Shown: piece by piece, positions 11,692 to 23,644 of the stretch
How positions within the stretch are numbered: the stretch's first letter is position 1
How the letters are laid out: every line of letters begins with the position of its first letter
NCBI GenBank assembly: GCA_037126765.1
Contig: JBBCBC010000001.1
Span: forward strand, 33,588,804-33,652,803
Length of the DNA stretch: 64,000 nucleotides
Reading direction: 5' to 3'
Source of the DNA: Stenogyne calaminthoides
Lineage: Eukaryota; Streptophyta; Magnoliopsida; Lamiales; Lamiaceae
Notes under the pieces: generated by a model
What the model was told of the DNA's origin: nothing
The model's database searches: none
The model's input: the letters and a program-made list of their open reading frames with translations, nothing else
Made by a program: the position numbers and the translations under genes

Positions 11692-14600
11692 TCACGAAGT
11701 GAAAACCATGTTACCTCCTTCGTCCTCATAGGACCTGTTGTAAAATTTCTTCACCCTATGGCCATTCACCGTGAATACACTCCCATCTTCCTTCTCTAGC
11801 TCTAAGAATCCACTCTTGAACACTTTGCGAACCAAATACGGACCATTCCACTTGGATTTCAGTTTTCCCTCAAACAGCTTCATCCTAGAGTTGAAAACGA
11901 GAACTTGATCCCCAGCTCTAAACTCCTTCTTTTTTACCCGTGCATCATGCCACTTTTTCGTCTTCTCTTTGAATATTCGGGCACTCTCGTATGCACGATC
12001 ACAAAATTCTTCCAACTCATGGAGTTCAAGAAGTCTCTTCTCCCCAACCAGTGTGCTATCAAAATTGAGCTTTTTAATTGCTCAATAAGCCTTGTGTTCA
12101 ACTTCCACCGGAAGGTGGCAACCCTTCCCAAACACCAGCTGGTATGGTGACATTTCCAACGGAGTTTTGTAGGCTGTTCGGTAAGCCCACAATGCATCGT
12201 CCAACTTCATGGCCCAATCTTTCTGACTGACATTCACCGTCTTCTCAAGGATGCTTTTAATCTGTCTGTTCGAAACTTCAGCAAGGCCATTGGATTGGGG
12301 ATGATATGCTGTAGAAACACGATGGTTCACTTCGTATTTGACAAGAAGCTTTTCCATCAGTTTGTTCACGAAATGGCTTCCACCATCACTAATCAATGCT
12401 CTTGGTACTCCATATCATGAGAATATATTCTTCTTCAAGAATTCAATCACCACATGCGCATCATTCACCTTGGTAGGGATGGCTTCAATCCATTTTGAGA
12501 CGTAATCAACACCCACTAAGATATAAAGGAACCCTTTGCTCGGAGGAAATGGACCCATGAAGTCTAACCCCCAAACATCGAACACCTCTACTTCCATGAA
12601 GATATGTAGAGGCATTTCATCCCTCTCCATAATCGTGTCGAATCTCTGACATTGATCACATCTTTTAACGCACTCCTTGCAATCTGAGAAAATCGTAGGC
12701 CAAAAGAATCCTGCTTGAAGAACTTTCCTTCCTGTTTTCTCTCCACCCAAGTGGCCTCCACAAGATAACGTGTGACAATGCCTCATTATATCTGCCCATT
12801 CATCCTCTGGAATACACCTCCGTAGAATACCATCAATCCCTCTCTTGAACAAAAGAGGATCATCCCATATGTACTCTAGAACTTTCTTCAAAAACACCTT
12901 TCTCTGTAGATAGTCCATGTCCACTGGAAGTTCTTCACTGGCTAAGTAATTAGCATAATCCGCGAACCACGGTGCTCTTCCCTCGATTTTGCTCACCAAC
13001 ACATCATCTACTCTAAAAAGCTTCTCATCAGGGAACTCCTCGTTCACCTCCCTTTCTTCAACCATGTTCTCCTCATTGAGCTTCAACCTAGATAAATGAT
13101 AAGCGATGACATTCTCACTCCCCTTTTTATCTCGAATTTCCAAATCAAACTCTTGGAGTAAGAGAATCCACCGAATAAGCCGTGGCTTAGCATCCTTTAT
13201 GCTCATGAGATACTGAATAGTTGCATGGTAAGTATACACTATCGTTTTCGTACCTACTAGGTAGGGCCGAAATTTGTCAAAAGCATATACGACCGCCAAC
13301 AACTCTTTCTCAATCATAGTGTAGTTGATTTGAGCAGCATTCATCATTTTTGAAGCATAGTATATAGCATGAATTCGATTCTCTCTGATTTGCCCCAAAG
13401 CTACACCCATCGCGTAGTCCCTTGCATCACACATGAGAACAAAAGGACTATTCCAATCTGGAGTCACGAGAATCGGAGCATTTACCAACGCTTACTTTAA
13501 CCTATTGAAAGCAACTAAACACTCATCAGTAAACACAAAGTTGACTTCTTTTTCAAGAAGTCGAGAAAGGGGTTTAGCTATTTTCGAAAAATCTTTAATA
13601 AAGCGTCGATAAAACCCTGCATGGCCCAAAAATGAGCGGATACCCTTCTCAGTAGAGGGTGGTGGAATCTTTTCGATCGCTATCACTTTTGCCTTATCAA
13701 CCTGTATTCTTTTCGAGGACACATGATGTCCAAGAACAATGCCTTCCTTAACCATAAAATGGCATTTCTCCCAATTGAGCACCAAGTTGGTTTCTTCACA
13801 CCTGCTCAAAACCACTTCAAGATTGATTAGACATAAATCGAATGACTCTCCAAAGACGGAGAAGTCGTCCATAAACACTTCCATTATTTTCTCAATCAAC
13901 CCATGGAAAATAGCCATCATGTACCTTTGAAAGGTGGCGGGAGCGTTACACAACCCGAATGGCATTCTCCTGTATGCATATGTACCATAAGAGCATGTAA
14001 ATGTGGTTTTTTCCTGATCCTCTGAGGCAATCATAATTTGATTGTACCCAAAATACCCATCTAGAAAACAGTAATACTCAAAACCCCCTAACCTATCGAT
14101 CATTTGGTCAAGAAACGGCAAAGGAAAGTGATCCTTGCACGTAACTTTGTTCAGTTCCCTATAATCAACACACACACGCCAACCAGTCACCAATCTAGTA
14201 GCCACTAATTCATCAGTTTCAGATTTAATCACAGTGGTACCCCCTTTCTTAGCAACAACATGCAATGGACTCACCCAAGGGCTATAAGATATAGCAAAGA
14301 TCATATTAGAATCTAGCAATTTCAAGACTTCCTTATAAATGACACCCTGGATTACCGGATTCACTCGCCCTAGGTTTTGCACAACAGATTTTGTCTCTTC
14401 CTCTAGTATAATCCTATGCATGCATATGGATGGACTTATCCCCTTAATGTCCTCAATCGACCAATCGATGCCCGATTTGTGCTTACGTAGCTCTTTGAGG
14501 AGTCTATCTAATTGATCATGAGATAAAGAAGAAGAAACAATAACAGGGTACCTTTCATTAACTTCCAAGTAGGCATACATCAGGTGATCAGGTAATGGCT

Positions 14601-15219
14601 TCAATTCCTTTTTAGCTTCCAATGGTGGGGTTTTGTCGAACATCGCCTCGAAAGGCTTCTCTTCCAAGTGCAATTTTTCTTCTTCCCCCACTTGAGTAAC
14701 CTCCATCTGCTTCAACTCTTCACTATGGAGTGTGTCATCAATGCAAAGATCGATAATATCCACAAAATGACAACTCTCATCCCCCATTGGATATTTCATT
14801 GCCTCATAAATAAAAAAATTTATCTCCTGATCATCCACCTTCACCGTGATTTTTCCATTCGCCACATCTAAGACCATCACAGTCGTAGCCAAGAAAGGTC
14901 TTCCCAATATTAAGGGCACATGCTCATCCTACTCCATTTCAAGGACTACAAAATCAGCTGGAAAGACATGACCATCCACTGTCACTAGAACGTCTTCCAC
15001 TATGCCTTGAGGTCGAGTGATAGACCTATCGGCTAGTTGAAGAGTCATCATAGTCGGTTCAAGTTCTCCACAGTTCAGCTTCTTGAATAATGATAAGGGC
15101 ATAAGGTTGATGCTAGCCCCCAGATCACACAAAGCTCCCTTCTTGATTCCATTCCCAATGTCACAAAGAATCCTGAAACTGTCCGGATCCTTCAATTTTG
15201 GAGGAAGGGCTTTGTGCAC
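11692..15219 (-). pseudogene. Athila-1 pol: protease, RT, RNase H, integrase
   Basis: One minus-strand frame of 1,176 codons with four stop codons, at about 14928, 13491, 12412 and 12082. Order: protease with the Athila-type active site CDLGASINLMPLSLF; RT with RVCVDYRELNKVTCKDHFPL, YRRMPFGLCNAPATFQRYMM and catalytic VFMDDFSVFG; RNase H (LMCDARDYAMGVALGQ, INYTMIEKELLAVVYAFDKF); integrase with an HHCC zinc finger (CGGHLGGEKT ... CKECVKRCDQCQR), DDE residues in VWGLDFMGPFP, ISDGGSHF and STAYHPQSNGLAEVSNRQ, and a GDQVLVFNSRMKL/GPYLVRKVF C-terminal domain. The frame is otherwise uninterrupted, so decay is recent or mild. The upstream gag continues at 23242 on the far side of Athila-2. Confidence 0.92.
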
Positions 15220-16804
15220 TGACTTGATCGTAAAATGCTATATTCTTAACTAGCAGTTACCCCACAAGAGTATGGGATCACTGTAGCAAGGGTAAGTATT
15301 TGGACCAAGTAGTATCAAACCCAAAGGAAGTTTCCTATGTGTGCAAATCCCTGAAAATCTTTGTTTCGTAACTAATATGGATGCGATTTGATAGTTCTAT
15401 ATCACTACTATTGAATCAACAGAAAAAAGCAATTGACAACGATAACACTAACTTCAGATGAAGTGTAAATATTGGAGAATGTTGCTTTGGACAGGAATCC
15501 CTATGTATACTATAGGAATTGGTTTGGCTACGAGGACTATCGTGGTGTCCAAAAGAGTAATCCTAAGTGTACTAAAACTAGGCAATCAACTTCCGTAATC
15601 CCGCACTAAATAAGATACAGCAAAAGCTCGGTTTTTATCCCCGATTACTCAACTAATACCCTCTTTACCTCACTTAACAAATAACCAAGTTATTTAGATT
15701 GTGCTTAATTACTGAAGCCCTTATTCAAGTTGGGTGATGCGGTCGTTCTCCCTAAATGAACCGGTATATTACCAACCCCGTCACAAACCTTCTCCTCAAG
15801 CCTATTCGTTGGAAAAGAGTGATTCGATCGTCCTCTCTTTAACAACTTTCGTACTCAACTCAATTATTTTTATTGGATTAGTTATTCAAATTAGCAAATT
15901 AAGAAGATTATCTAATTTACTCTTCGAATCATCCTAATCGCCTCACAAATTCACTATTTCTACGCGATCATCCTATCCAAAGCAATCAAAGATTTAGACT
16001 ACCATCTTGATTGTCAAATCACAAATAACCAAGTTATTAATAGAAATCATTATATACGAATACGAAAAACTAATCAACAATGGATAATCAATTGAATTCA
16101 AGTATCATGGAATAATTAAACAACCCTAAAACTGTTCTTCAAAAATAAGAAACTGAGAAATTAGACAAAACAAAATAAGGAAAACTGAAATGTAAAACAG
16201 TAAGTTTGATAACCGGATCGTGTTTCTCGTGATTGAATTTCTCCCCTTTTTCCCTGAACCCTAGAGTACTTTTTCTCTTGTTTTTCTATCTAATTCTCCC
16301 CTTTTCCCCTTCTCAAATCGTCCCCCCTTCTAACTTTTCCCATCTGGCCTTATATACTTCGCTTCTCGAACCGCTCGAGCACGACCCTTGGTCAAGAAGT
16401 ATCGCTCGACCACTTGGTTTGATCGTGCGCTTATAGATCGCTGAACTTTGTTGCGCTCGACGACACTTCTTGGTAGAGCGGTTTCGCTCGACCACACCTG
16501 GTCGAGCGCCTCCTCATGACTGTATTTCAGCCCGCTCGACCGCATTGGTCGAGCTCCAGGTGCTCGACCTCGTCCTTCTATCACCTTTCTTCACTCCAAC
16601 TAATACTTTTCAGTATTTCGTTCATATCTTTTTAACCGGGAGTCCGATGAGCTCCATTTTCAGCCCTCTTTCCTGTTATACAAACCAAAGAAGCAAATTA
16701 GTGATTTTATACAGATTATGCTCAATCACCACAAGAATATCACTAAAAACACTCAAAACATGGCTAAAACTCGTTCATAACTCACTCAATTTCACCTCTA
16801 ATCA
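15220..16804 (-). repeat. 3' LTR of Athila-2
   Basis: It starts TGACTTGATCGTAAAATG and ends CTCTAATCA, and pairs with 21624-23241. It is shorter than its partner because of small deletions, one at about 16645 (plus strand GTCCGATGAGCTCC, where the partner has about 19 extra bases) and one near 16105. No gene. Confidence 0.95.
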
Positions 16805-18170
16805 ACTCCCCCAAACTTACAATGTTGCTTGTCCCCAAGCAATGAAATTATAAATTGAGTGAAATTGACAAAACAAATCGAGATACCAAATCATGCATGC
16901 AATTGCTTTCAACTTTCAATGATCGGTCACCCGAACACAAACTCATCTTCTTTTCTCCTACTTATGGACAATCAACATAACTCACCAAATCAAACAAGGA
17001 TGTGCTCTCGACGGTGTGTTTCACTCCCTCACAAGTGTTTTCGCAATAAGTAGGGACACTCAAACAATCAATCACACAAATCAGTGACCATATGCTTGTA
17101 AATACTCTCAACATCGATCACGTTCAATGTATTCATACCGGATCAACAAGGACTTGCACTAGGTTGTAACGGAAGGCTCTTTGGACAGATGGGATAAGTA
17201 TATGGGAAACTGACTCAAGTGAGCAGAGAATAAGAAAATCGTTGTCAAATTATTTCAATCTAAGGGATGAAAGTGTTGTTATCATATGAAATGTTATTTG
17301 CATTTTTTCTTTTCAATTCTCCATCCCCCAAACTAAAATATTTCAACCTTTCCTTTCTTTTTCCTTTTTTTTTTCCCGAGTAAGAATGTATCTTTTCTGT
17401 TGCTCAACTCACTCTTATTTCTTTCCCATCCTTCCACAAGCTTCCCATTCAGCTGTTCATGAATACACTCAACCCATCAATTATTTACATCAACCAATTT
17501 CACCCCTTTATTTAAGACTTTTCCTATTCTCCACTCAATTTTGGACAAAAGAGTTTTAAAACGGATCGGGCTTAAATCTGCTAACAAACGATTAGGCCTC
17601 AGCCTCAAACGGGCTAGCAAGGGAAAAATGTCATCGGTTGGGAAATTTGGGCTAAAGTGACTTACAAATCGAAACGTGGCCTATGATCACTTCCGGCATG
17701 TAATACAAGACACAATCAAGAAGAGAGAATATCCACAAGTTCTAGCACCTCAAAGGTGATGATTCACACACAATGAATGAGATGAATGTAATAAATTTCA
17801 ATCTCGTTTAAGGCTCAAATCTCACGGTTATTCACATCCAAGCCTAGACCTAGCAACTTATGCCTCATGCCACACAAATATTCAAAAAGTAAAATCGCAA
17901 GTGCACGACTTCCCTTTCAGATCCACCTTACTCACAACTACACACATTCTCAAGAACTCAACCATTCCACAATTACTCAACTCAGCATTCACACTCAACG
18001 TAGAGCAACATATAAGCAAGTAGAACATCAATCATCAATGAAATTAAGCAAATTCACACCCACTTTCATGAGTACCACAAAATAGCCAGTTTAAGTGCAT
18101 GCCCAAATAGAATAAATGAAAGAGAAAAGAAAAAGGTAAGAGTTAGAAAATGGGGGGTTCCCCATCTACT
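16805..18170. other. Athila-2 polypurine tract and 3' non-coding tail
   Basis: It begins with the polypurine tract (16805-16816, plus strand ACTCCCCCAAAC) and then follows the non-coding tail of Athila-1 base for base with scattered changes. No coding sequence seen. Confidence 0.8.
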
Positions 18171-18390
18171 GTCATTGCTCTGGAGGTGGTGGAGGGTGAT
18201 ATATCGGGTGATCCTCTCCTCTTACCACCTGGAGTTTCAAAATGTACCTGCACTCAACATCCTTAAATGCCAGAGATCAAAAAACCACGATATAACACAA
18301 AATAAACTAAAATCACACCAAAAACAATTGGGTTACCTCCCATTCAGCGCTATTTTTAAGGTCCTACTGCCGGACCGAACTTATTTACTT
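18171..18390 (-). pseudogene. ORF3 remnant and spacer of Athila-2, joined by deletion
   Basis: 18171-18220 matches the last codons of Athila-1 ORF3 (the ...MYRPPPPPEQ end). At about 18220 it jumps to sequence matching 11527 onward of Athila-1, so about 2.2 kb holding almost all of ORF3 is gone. CCTCTT is shared at both break points. The rest, to 18390, is the pol to ORF3 spacer. Confidence 0.8.
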
Positions 18391-19902
18391 TCACGAAATG
18401 AAAACCATGTTACCTCCTTTGTCCTCAATCGACCAACCGATGCCCGATTTGTGGTTAAGTAGCACTTTGAGGAGTCTATTCAATTGATCATGAGATAAAG
18501 AAGAAGAAACAATAACAGGGTACCTTTCATTATCTTCCAAGTAGGCGTACATAAGGTGGTCTGGTAATGGCTTCAATTCCTTTTTAGCTTCCAATGGTGG
18601 GGTTTTGTCGAACATCGCCTCGAAAGGCTTTTCCTCCAAGTGCAATTCTTCTTCTTCTCCCACTTGCGTCACCTCCATCTGCTTCAATTCTTCACTATTG
18701 AGTGTGTCATCAGCGCAAAGATCGATCATATCAACAAAATGACAACTCTCATCCCCCATCGGATATTTCATTGCCTCATAAAGAGCAATTTTTATCTCTT
18801 GATCATCCACCTTCACCGTGATTTTTCCATTTGCCACATCTAAGACCATCCCAGTAGTAGCCAAGAAAGGTCTTCCCAAGATTAAGGGCACATGTTCATC
18901 CTCCTCCATTTCAAGGACTACAAAGTCAGCTGGAAAGACATGACCATCCACTGTCACGAGAACGTCTTCCACTACACCTTGAGGTCGAGTGATAGACCTA
19001 TCGGCTAGTAGATGAGTCATCATAGTCGGTTCAAGTTCTCCACAGTTCAGCTTCTTGAATAATGATAAGGGCATAAGGTTGATACTAGCCCCCAGATCAG
19101 ACAAAGCTCCCTTCTTGATTCCATTCCCAATGTCACAAAGAATCGTGAAGCTGCCCGGATCCTTCAACTTTGGCGGAAGGGATTTGTGCACCATTGCACT
19201 CACTTCGTGGTTCAACTGAACGAGCTCAGGTTCATCAACTCTCCTCCTTTTTGCAATTAGGTCTTTCAAGAACTTTGCATAATTCGGCATCTGCTCCAAT
19301 GCATCATAAAAAGGTATATTTATGTGCATTTTCTTGAATACCTCTAAAAACTTAGCAAACTTCTCGTCTAACTTCATCTTCATAAACTTTTGAGGATAAG
19401 GAACAGGAACCACAGATTTAGGCACCCCCCATTCATCTCGTTCAGTTTCTTTCGCCTTGAGCCTTTTTTCTCTCGAAGTCTTCCACTTTGGTACCCGTTC
19501 TTCATCAACAAACCCTTTTTCCAATTTGTCTTTCCCTTTTTCTAGCTTTCCACTGTCTACCTCCTCAACTGGCTCATCATCTTCCACCTCTTTACCCTCA
19601 CTATTTTCCTCAACTTGCCTATGATTTTCCTCTACCTCAGCCGGTAATGGAGGTCCATCATACTTCTTCCCACTTCTAAGTTCAAAAGCTTTGCAATGTT
19701 CCTTCGGATTCACCTCAGGCAAAGATGGGAATTTGCCGGTCTCTCTACCTAGTGACTTCCCTATCTGTCCCATTCTATATTCAAGCGCATTAAATCGCAT
19801 ATTGTTTTCTTGTTGCATCCTCTGTAAATCATGCTCTCTCCTATCGTTCTTCTTAGTCGCCTCTTTCTGATCAAATTCAAGAGAAAATAATCTCTTTTTC
19901 AC
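18391..19902 (-). CDS. Athila-2 gag C-terminus, protease and RT stub fused to the integrase tail
   Basis: An uninterrupted 503-codon frame. It holds a charged gag C-terminal region with glutamate-rich linkers (to about residue 220), then the protease region with the active-site segment LSDLGASINLMPLSLF and ILGRPFLATTGMVLD, then the start of the RT region (PVIVSSSLSHDQLNRL). At WSIED it passes straight into KGGNMVFIS, the last residues of integrase in Athila-1. A deletion of about 2.7 kb has thus removed RT, RNase H and integrase while keeping the frame and the natural stop. The ATG at 19902 is internal; upstream gag is frameshifted. Whether the product is made is unknown. Confidence 0.8.
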   Translation of the reverse strand: MKKRLFSLEFDQKEATKKNDRREHDLQRMQQENNMRFNALEYRMGQIGKSLGRETGKFPSLPEVNPKEHCKAFELRSGKKYDGPPLPAEVEENHRQVEENSEGKEVEDDEPVEEVDSGKLEKGKDKLEKGFVDEERVPKWKTSREKRLKAKETERDEWGVPKSVVPVPYPQKFMKMKLDEKFAKFLEVFKKMHINIPFYDALEQMPNYAKFLKDLIAKRRRVDEPELVQLNHEVSAMVHKSLPPKLKDPGSFTILCDIGNGIKKGALSDLGASINLMPLSLFKKLNCGELEPTMMTHLLADRSITRPQGVVEDVLVTVDGHVFPADFVVLEMEEDEHVPLILGRPFLATTGMVLDVANGKITVKVDDQEIKIALYEAMKYPMGDESCHFVDMIDLCADDTLNSEELKQMEVTQVGEEEELHLEEKPFEAMFDKTPPLEAKKELKPLPDHLMYAYLEDNERYPVIVSSSLSHDQLNRLLKVLLNHKSGIGWSIEDKGGNMVFIS

Positions 19903-19906
19903 CTCC

Positions 19907-21477
19907 TCACCTGTTGCACAAGAAGTTGCAACATCTCAGCAACTGATGTTCCGCCTTCTCCACCAGGAGGCTTTGAACCCAGATCAACACCTGGTGGAAC
20001 AGTGATTCCAGCCTTTTGATTTCCATAGGAAAAATTCTCGTTCTTTCTCCACTGATTCGGATAAGATGTAGAACCCCCTTGATAATTTGAATTGTTTTGC
20101 CATTGGTTCTGTGAAGGTGGTGGACCCTAAGCCATAAAAGGTTGACCAGATGTAGGTCACCCTTGCTGATAATTTCCCTGTTGGTACCCCTGCTGGTTGT
20201 AATTTGGCCTCCCCATATAGTTGGCCTCTTCTTGCTGAAATACCGACTGGTCCATAAACTCATTCGCCTCATTGCTTCCTCCCCCAAACTGTTGGCTAAC
20301 CTGAATATTACTGATTTTCACCATCATAGCCATCAACAGCTTCTAAGTTCCAATGTTGTCTTCCATCTGATTCACACTCTGACGTGATTGATCAGCATTC
20401 CATTCCCCAGCATTTTTAACTCCTTCCACAATTTCTCTACACTCCCAGGCACTCTTATTCAGAAAACCACCACCTGCACAAGCATCGAGGTGCTTTTGCT
20501 CATTGTAATGGATTCCACAGTAAAAGTAGGCCACTCTATCTTGCTCACTAAACCCATACTGCTGACACTCAATCAACAAATTACAGTATCGCTCCCATGC
20601 TTGACTGAGACCCTCATTCGGTTTTTGATGGAATGTAGATATATTTATCCTTGCCTTCATTGTTCTGGATGGAGGGTAAAAACGCTCCAAAAATGCTCGC
20701 TCCATTTGAGCCCAAGTGGTGATACTTCCTCGGGGAATTGTATTATCGAACCAATCCTTAGCTATCCCGGTCAGTGAGAACGTAAATAATCTGAGCTTCT
20801 TTGCATCCTTAGACATCCCATTGTAGTCAAATGTCGAAGCAATCATCAAGAAATTCCTTAGATGAGTGTTTGGATTGTCTCTCCCTACCTCTCCTCGGAA
20901 CTGAGAATCAAGGAGCATCTTAAGGATCCCCGGTGAAATAGAGAAGTTGTTGAGTTTCCACCCTTGGCAAAGCCACTCCATCATAGTGTCTTTGAGGTTG
21001 AGCCTCAAACATCCCTCGGATAGCCATCTCAGGATTCCCTCCCCTAGGGTGGTTTTGTTGGTTTTGGTAAAGAGGGTTGTAGTGTGGGTTATAGTTCGGG
21101 TTTGGTTGGTAGTTTTGGTTCAGCTGGTTTTGGTAAGGTGGAATTTTGGTAAGGTTGATTTTGGTAAGGTTGGTTGCTGTACGGTTGGTTAAGGTTTTGG
21201 AAGTTTGGATTTTGGTTAGGGAATTGGTTTTACTGGTTTGGTTGGTTGGGATACTGTCGTTGGTTTTGGGGGTATGGTTGGTTTGGCTGTGGGTTCGGGT
21301 TATTAATCCCTTCTGGGTGCAACTGATTCTCTTCGTTCCCTCCATTTCCATCAACATTCAACCCATCATTACCTACCGCAGTCATTCTTCTATGGAAAGC
21401 TCATTCCTTCTTGTTATAGCTTCAGGGTCTAGTTTAGTTCGATCAACGCTCGTTTCTCCTTTTGAGCGTGTTCTCAT
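19907..21477 (-). pseudogene. Athila-2 gag, frameshifted
   Basis: Gag likely starts at the ATG at 21477 (MRTRSKGETSVDRTKLDPEA), 128 bp after the primer-binding site. A proline/asparagine/glutamine-rich segment follows (QPNQPYPQNQRQYPNQ, about 21120-21320), then the Ty3 gag core at 21008-20343 with LRLFTFSLTGIAKDWFDN and LERFYPPSRTMKARI. Three frame changes, near 21390, 20950 and 20300, separate these pieces from each other and from the downstream frame at 19902. The gag core is the particle-forming domain. Confidence 0.85.
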
Positions 21478-21604
21478 AAACTTAAAAACTAAAACAAAGG
21501 AATCAAATGCAACTAGCACAAGAATATAGTAAAAACAGAAAATAAAACACCCACTACTAGCTACTAATCTATTTCCAAGTTTTACACAAAGCGCATATGT
21601 CACT

Positions 21605-21622
21605 TCCCCGGCAACGGCGCCA
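21605..21622 (-). other. Primer-binding site for tRNA-Asp (Athila-2)
   Basis: The minus strand reads TGGCGCCGTTGCCGGGGA, one base after the end of the 5' LTR. It is complementary to the 3' end of plant tRNA-Asp (…TCCCCGGCAACGGCGCCA). This is the primer Athila-lineage elements are known to use. Confidence 0.92.
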
Positions 21623-21623
21623 T

Positions 21624-23241
21624 TGACTTGATCGTAAAATGATATATTCTTAACTAGCAGTTACCCCACAAGAGTATGGGATCACTGTAGCAAGGGTAAG
21701 TATTTGGACCAAGTAGTATCGAACCCAAAGGAAGTTTCGTATGCATGTAAATCCCTGGAAATCTTTACTTCGTAACTAATATGGATGCAATTTTATAGTT
21801 CTATATCACTACTATTGAATCAACAGAAAATAAGCAATTGACAACGATAACACTAACTTCAGATGAAGTGCAAATATTGGAGAATGTTGCTTTGGACAGG
21901 AATCCATATGTATACAATCGGAATTGGTTTGGCGACGAGGACTATCGTGGTGTACAAAAGAGTAATCCTAAGTGTACTGAAACTAGGCAATCAACTTCCC
22001 TAATCTCGCACTAAATAAGATACAGCAAAAGCTCGGTTTTTATCCCCGATTACTCAACTAATACCCTCTTTACCTCACTTACCAAATAACCAAGTTATTT
22101 AGATTGTGCTTAGTTACTAAACCCCTTATTCAAGTTGGGTGATGCGGTCGTCCTCCCTAAATGAACAGGTATATTACCAACCCCGTCAGAAACCTTCTCC
22201 TCAAGCCTATTCGTTGGAAAAGAGTGATTCGATCGTCCTCTCTTTAACAACTTTCGTACTCAACTCAATGATTTTTATTGGATTAGTTATTCAAATTAGC
22301 AAATTAAGAAGATTATCTAATTCACTCGAATCATCCTAATCGCCTCACCAATTCACTATTTCTACGCGATCATCCTATCCAAAGCAATCAAAGATTTAGC
22401 CTACCATCTTGATCGTCAAATCACAAATAACCAAGTTATCAATAGAAATCATTATGCACTAATACATAAAACTAATCAACAATGGATAATCAATTGAATT
22501 CAAGTATCAAAAATAGTATTGGATGGAATAATTAAACAACCCTAAAATTGTTCTTCAAAAATAAGAAACTGAGAAATTAGACAAAACAAAATAAGAAAAA
22601 CTGAAATGTAAAACAGTAAGTTTGATAACCGGATCGTGTTTCTCGTGATTGAATTTCTCCCCTTTTTCCCTGAACCCTAGAGTACTTTTTCTCTTGTATT
22701 TCTATCTAATTCTTCCCTTTTTCCCTTCTCAAATCGTCCCCCCTTCTAATTTTTCCCGTCTGGACTTATATACTTCGCTTCTCAGACCGCTCGAGCACGA
22801 CCCTTGGTCGAGCAGTATAGCTCGATCACTTGGTTTGATCGAGCGCTTATAGATCGCTGAATTTTGTTGTGCTCGACGACACTTCTTGGTCGAGCGGTTT
22901 TGCTAGACCACACCTGGTCGAGTACCTCCTCATGCCTGTATTTCCACCTGCTCGACTGCATTGGTCGAGCTCCAGGTGCTCGACCTCGTCCTTCTATCAC
23001 CTTTCTTCACTCCAACTAATACTTTTCAGTGTTTCTTTCATATCTTTTTAACCGGGAGTCCGATTCATGCACCGCGAAGTCTCACGAGCTCCATTTTCAG
23101 CGCTCTTTCCTGTTATACAAACCAAAGAAGCAAATTAGTGATTTTATACATATTATGCTCAATCACCACAAGAATATCACTAAAAACACTCAAAACATGG
23201 CTAAAACTCGCTCGTAACTCACTCAATTTCACCTCTAATCA
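21624..23241 (-). repeat. 5' LTR of Athila-2
   Basis: It begins TGACTTGATCG and ends CTCTAATCA on the plus strand. It is directly followed by the duplicated TGCAC and then gag of Athila-1. It is the longest of the three Athila LTRs here (1,618 bp). It holds the TATATAAG-like motif and GGTCGAGC motif cluster also seen in the other two copies. Confidence 0.95.
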
Positions 23242-23644
23242 TGCACCAATGCACTCACTTTGTGGTTCAACTGAACGAGCTCAGGTTCATCAACTCTCCT
23301 CCTTTTAGCAATTAGATCTTTCAAGAACTTTGCATAATTTGGCATTTGCTCCAATGCATCATAAAAAGGTATGTTTATGTGCATTTTCTTGAATACCTCC
23401 AAAAACTTAGCAAACTTCTCGTCTAACTTCTTCTTCATAAACCTTTGATGATAAGGAACAGGAACCATAGATTTAGGCACCCCCCATTCATCCTGTTCAG
23501 TTTCTTTCACCTTGAGCCTTTTTTCTCTCGAAGTCTTCCACTTTGGCACACGTTCTTCATCAACACAATCTTCTTCCACTTTTTCTTTCTCTTTTTCTAC
23601 CTTTTCACTTTCTACCTCTTCAACTGGCTCATCATCTTCCACCT
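23242..23644 (-). pseudogene. Athila-1 gag C-terminal fragment
   Basis: A minus-strand frame reads the gag C-terminal region (KTSREKRLKVKETEQDEWGV, NIPFYDALEQMPNYAKFLKD, ELVQLNHKVSALVH), nearly the same as Athila-2 residues around 19200-19500. It ends exactly at the Athila-2 target site and continues in pol at 15219. Upstream it is cut at 23644 by the LTR of element C, so the N-terminal codons of the apparent frame (23645-23696) belong to that LTR. Confidence 0.88.

Larger units (their letters stand above)
15220..23241 (-). mobile_element. Athila-2: complete but internally deleted Athila element
   Basis: Both LTRs (15220-16804 and 21624-23241), a tRNA-Asp primer site and a polypurine tract are present. 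The perfect 5-bp target-site duplication TGCAC (15215-15219 and 23242-23246) shows a clean insertion in the gag of Athila-1, at the codons for ...LVH. Compared with Athila-1 it lacks most of pol (RT, RNase H, integrase) and nearly all of ORF3. It could only have moved with proteins supplied by another copy. Confidence 0.95.
6370..23644 (-). mobile_element. Athila-1: Athila-lineage Ty3/Gypsy element, 3' part, with Athila-2 inside
   Basis: Read on the minus strand, the element runs gag (23644 to 23242), pol (15219 to 11692), ORF3 (10733 to 9309), a 1.3-kb non-coding tail and the 3' LTR (7961 to 6370). Gag is split from pol by Athila-2 (15220-23241) and its 5' part is cut off by element C at 23645. 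The 5' LTR should lie right of the window. It is inserted in the integrase of B; the left flank is ATATA, but the matching duplicate is outside the window. Confidence 0.9.

Noticed and set aside
16470..16853. Plus-strand ORF crossing the Athila LTR edge, with relatives at 7681-8010 and 22961-23308
   Set aside because: It crosses the LTR/polypurine boundary, and the three copies differ by frameshifts, so it is a shadow of the repeat.
20947..21529. Plus-strand frames rich in V, L and W opposite Athila-2 gag
   Set aside because: They are the complement of the Asn/Gln/Pro-rich gag segment; composition explains them.
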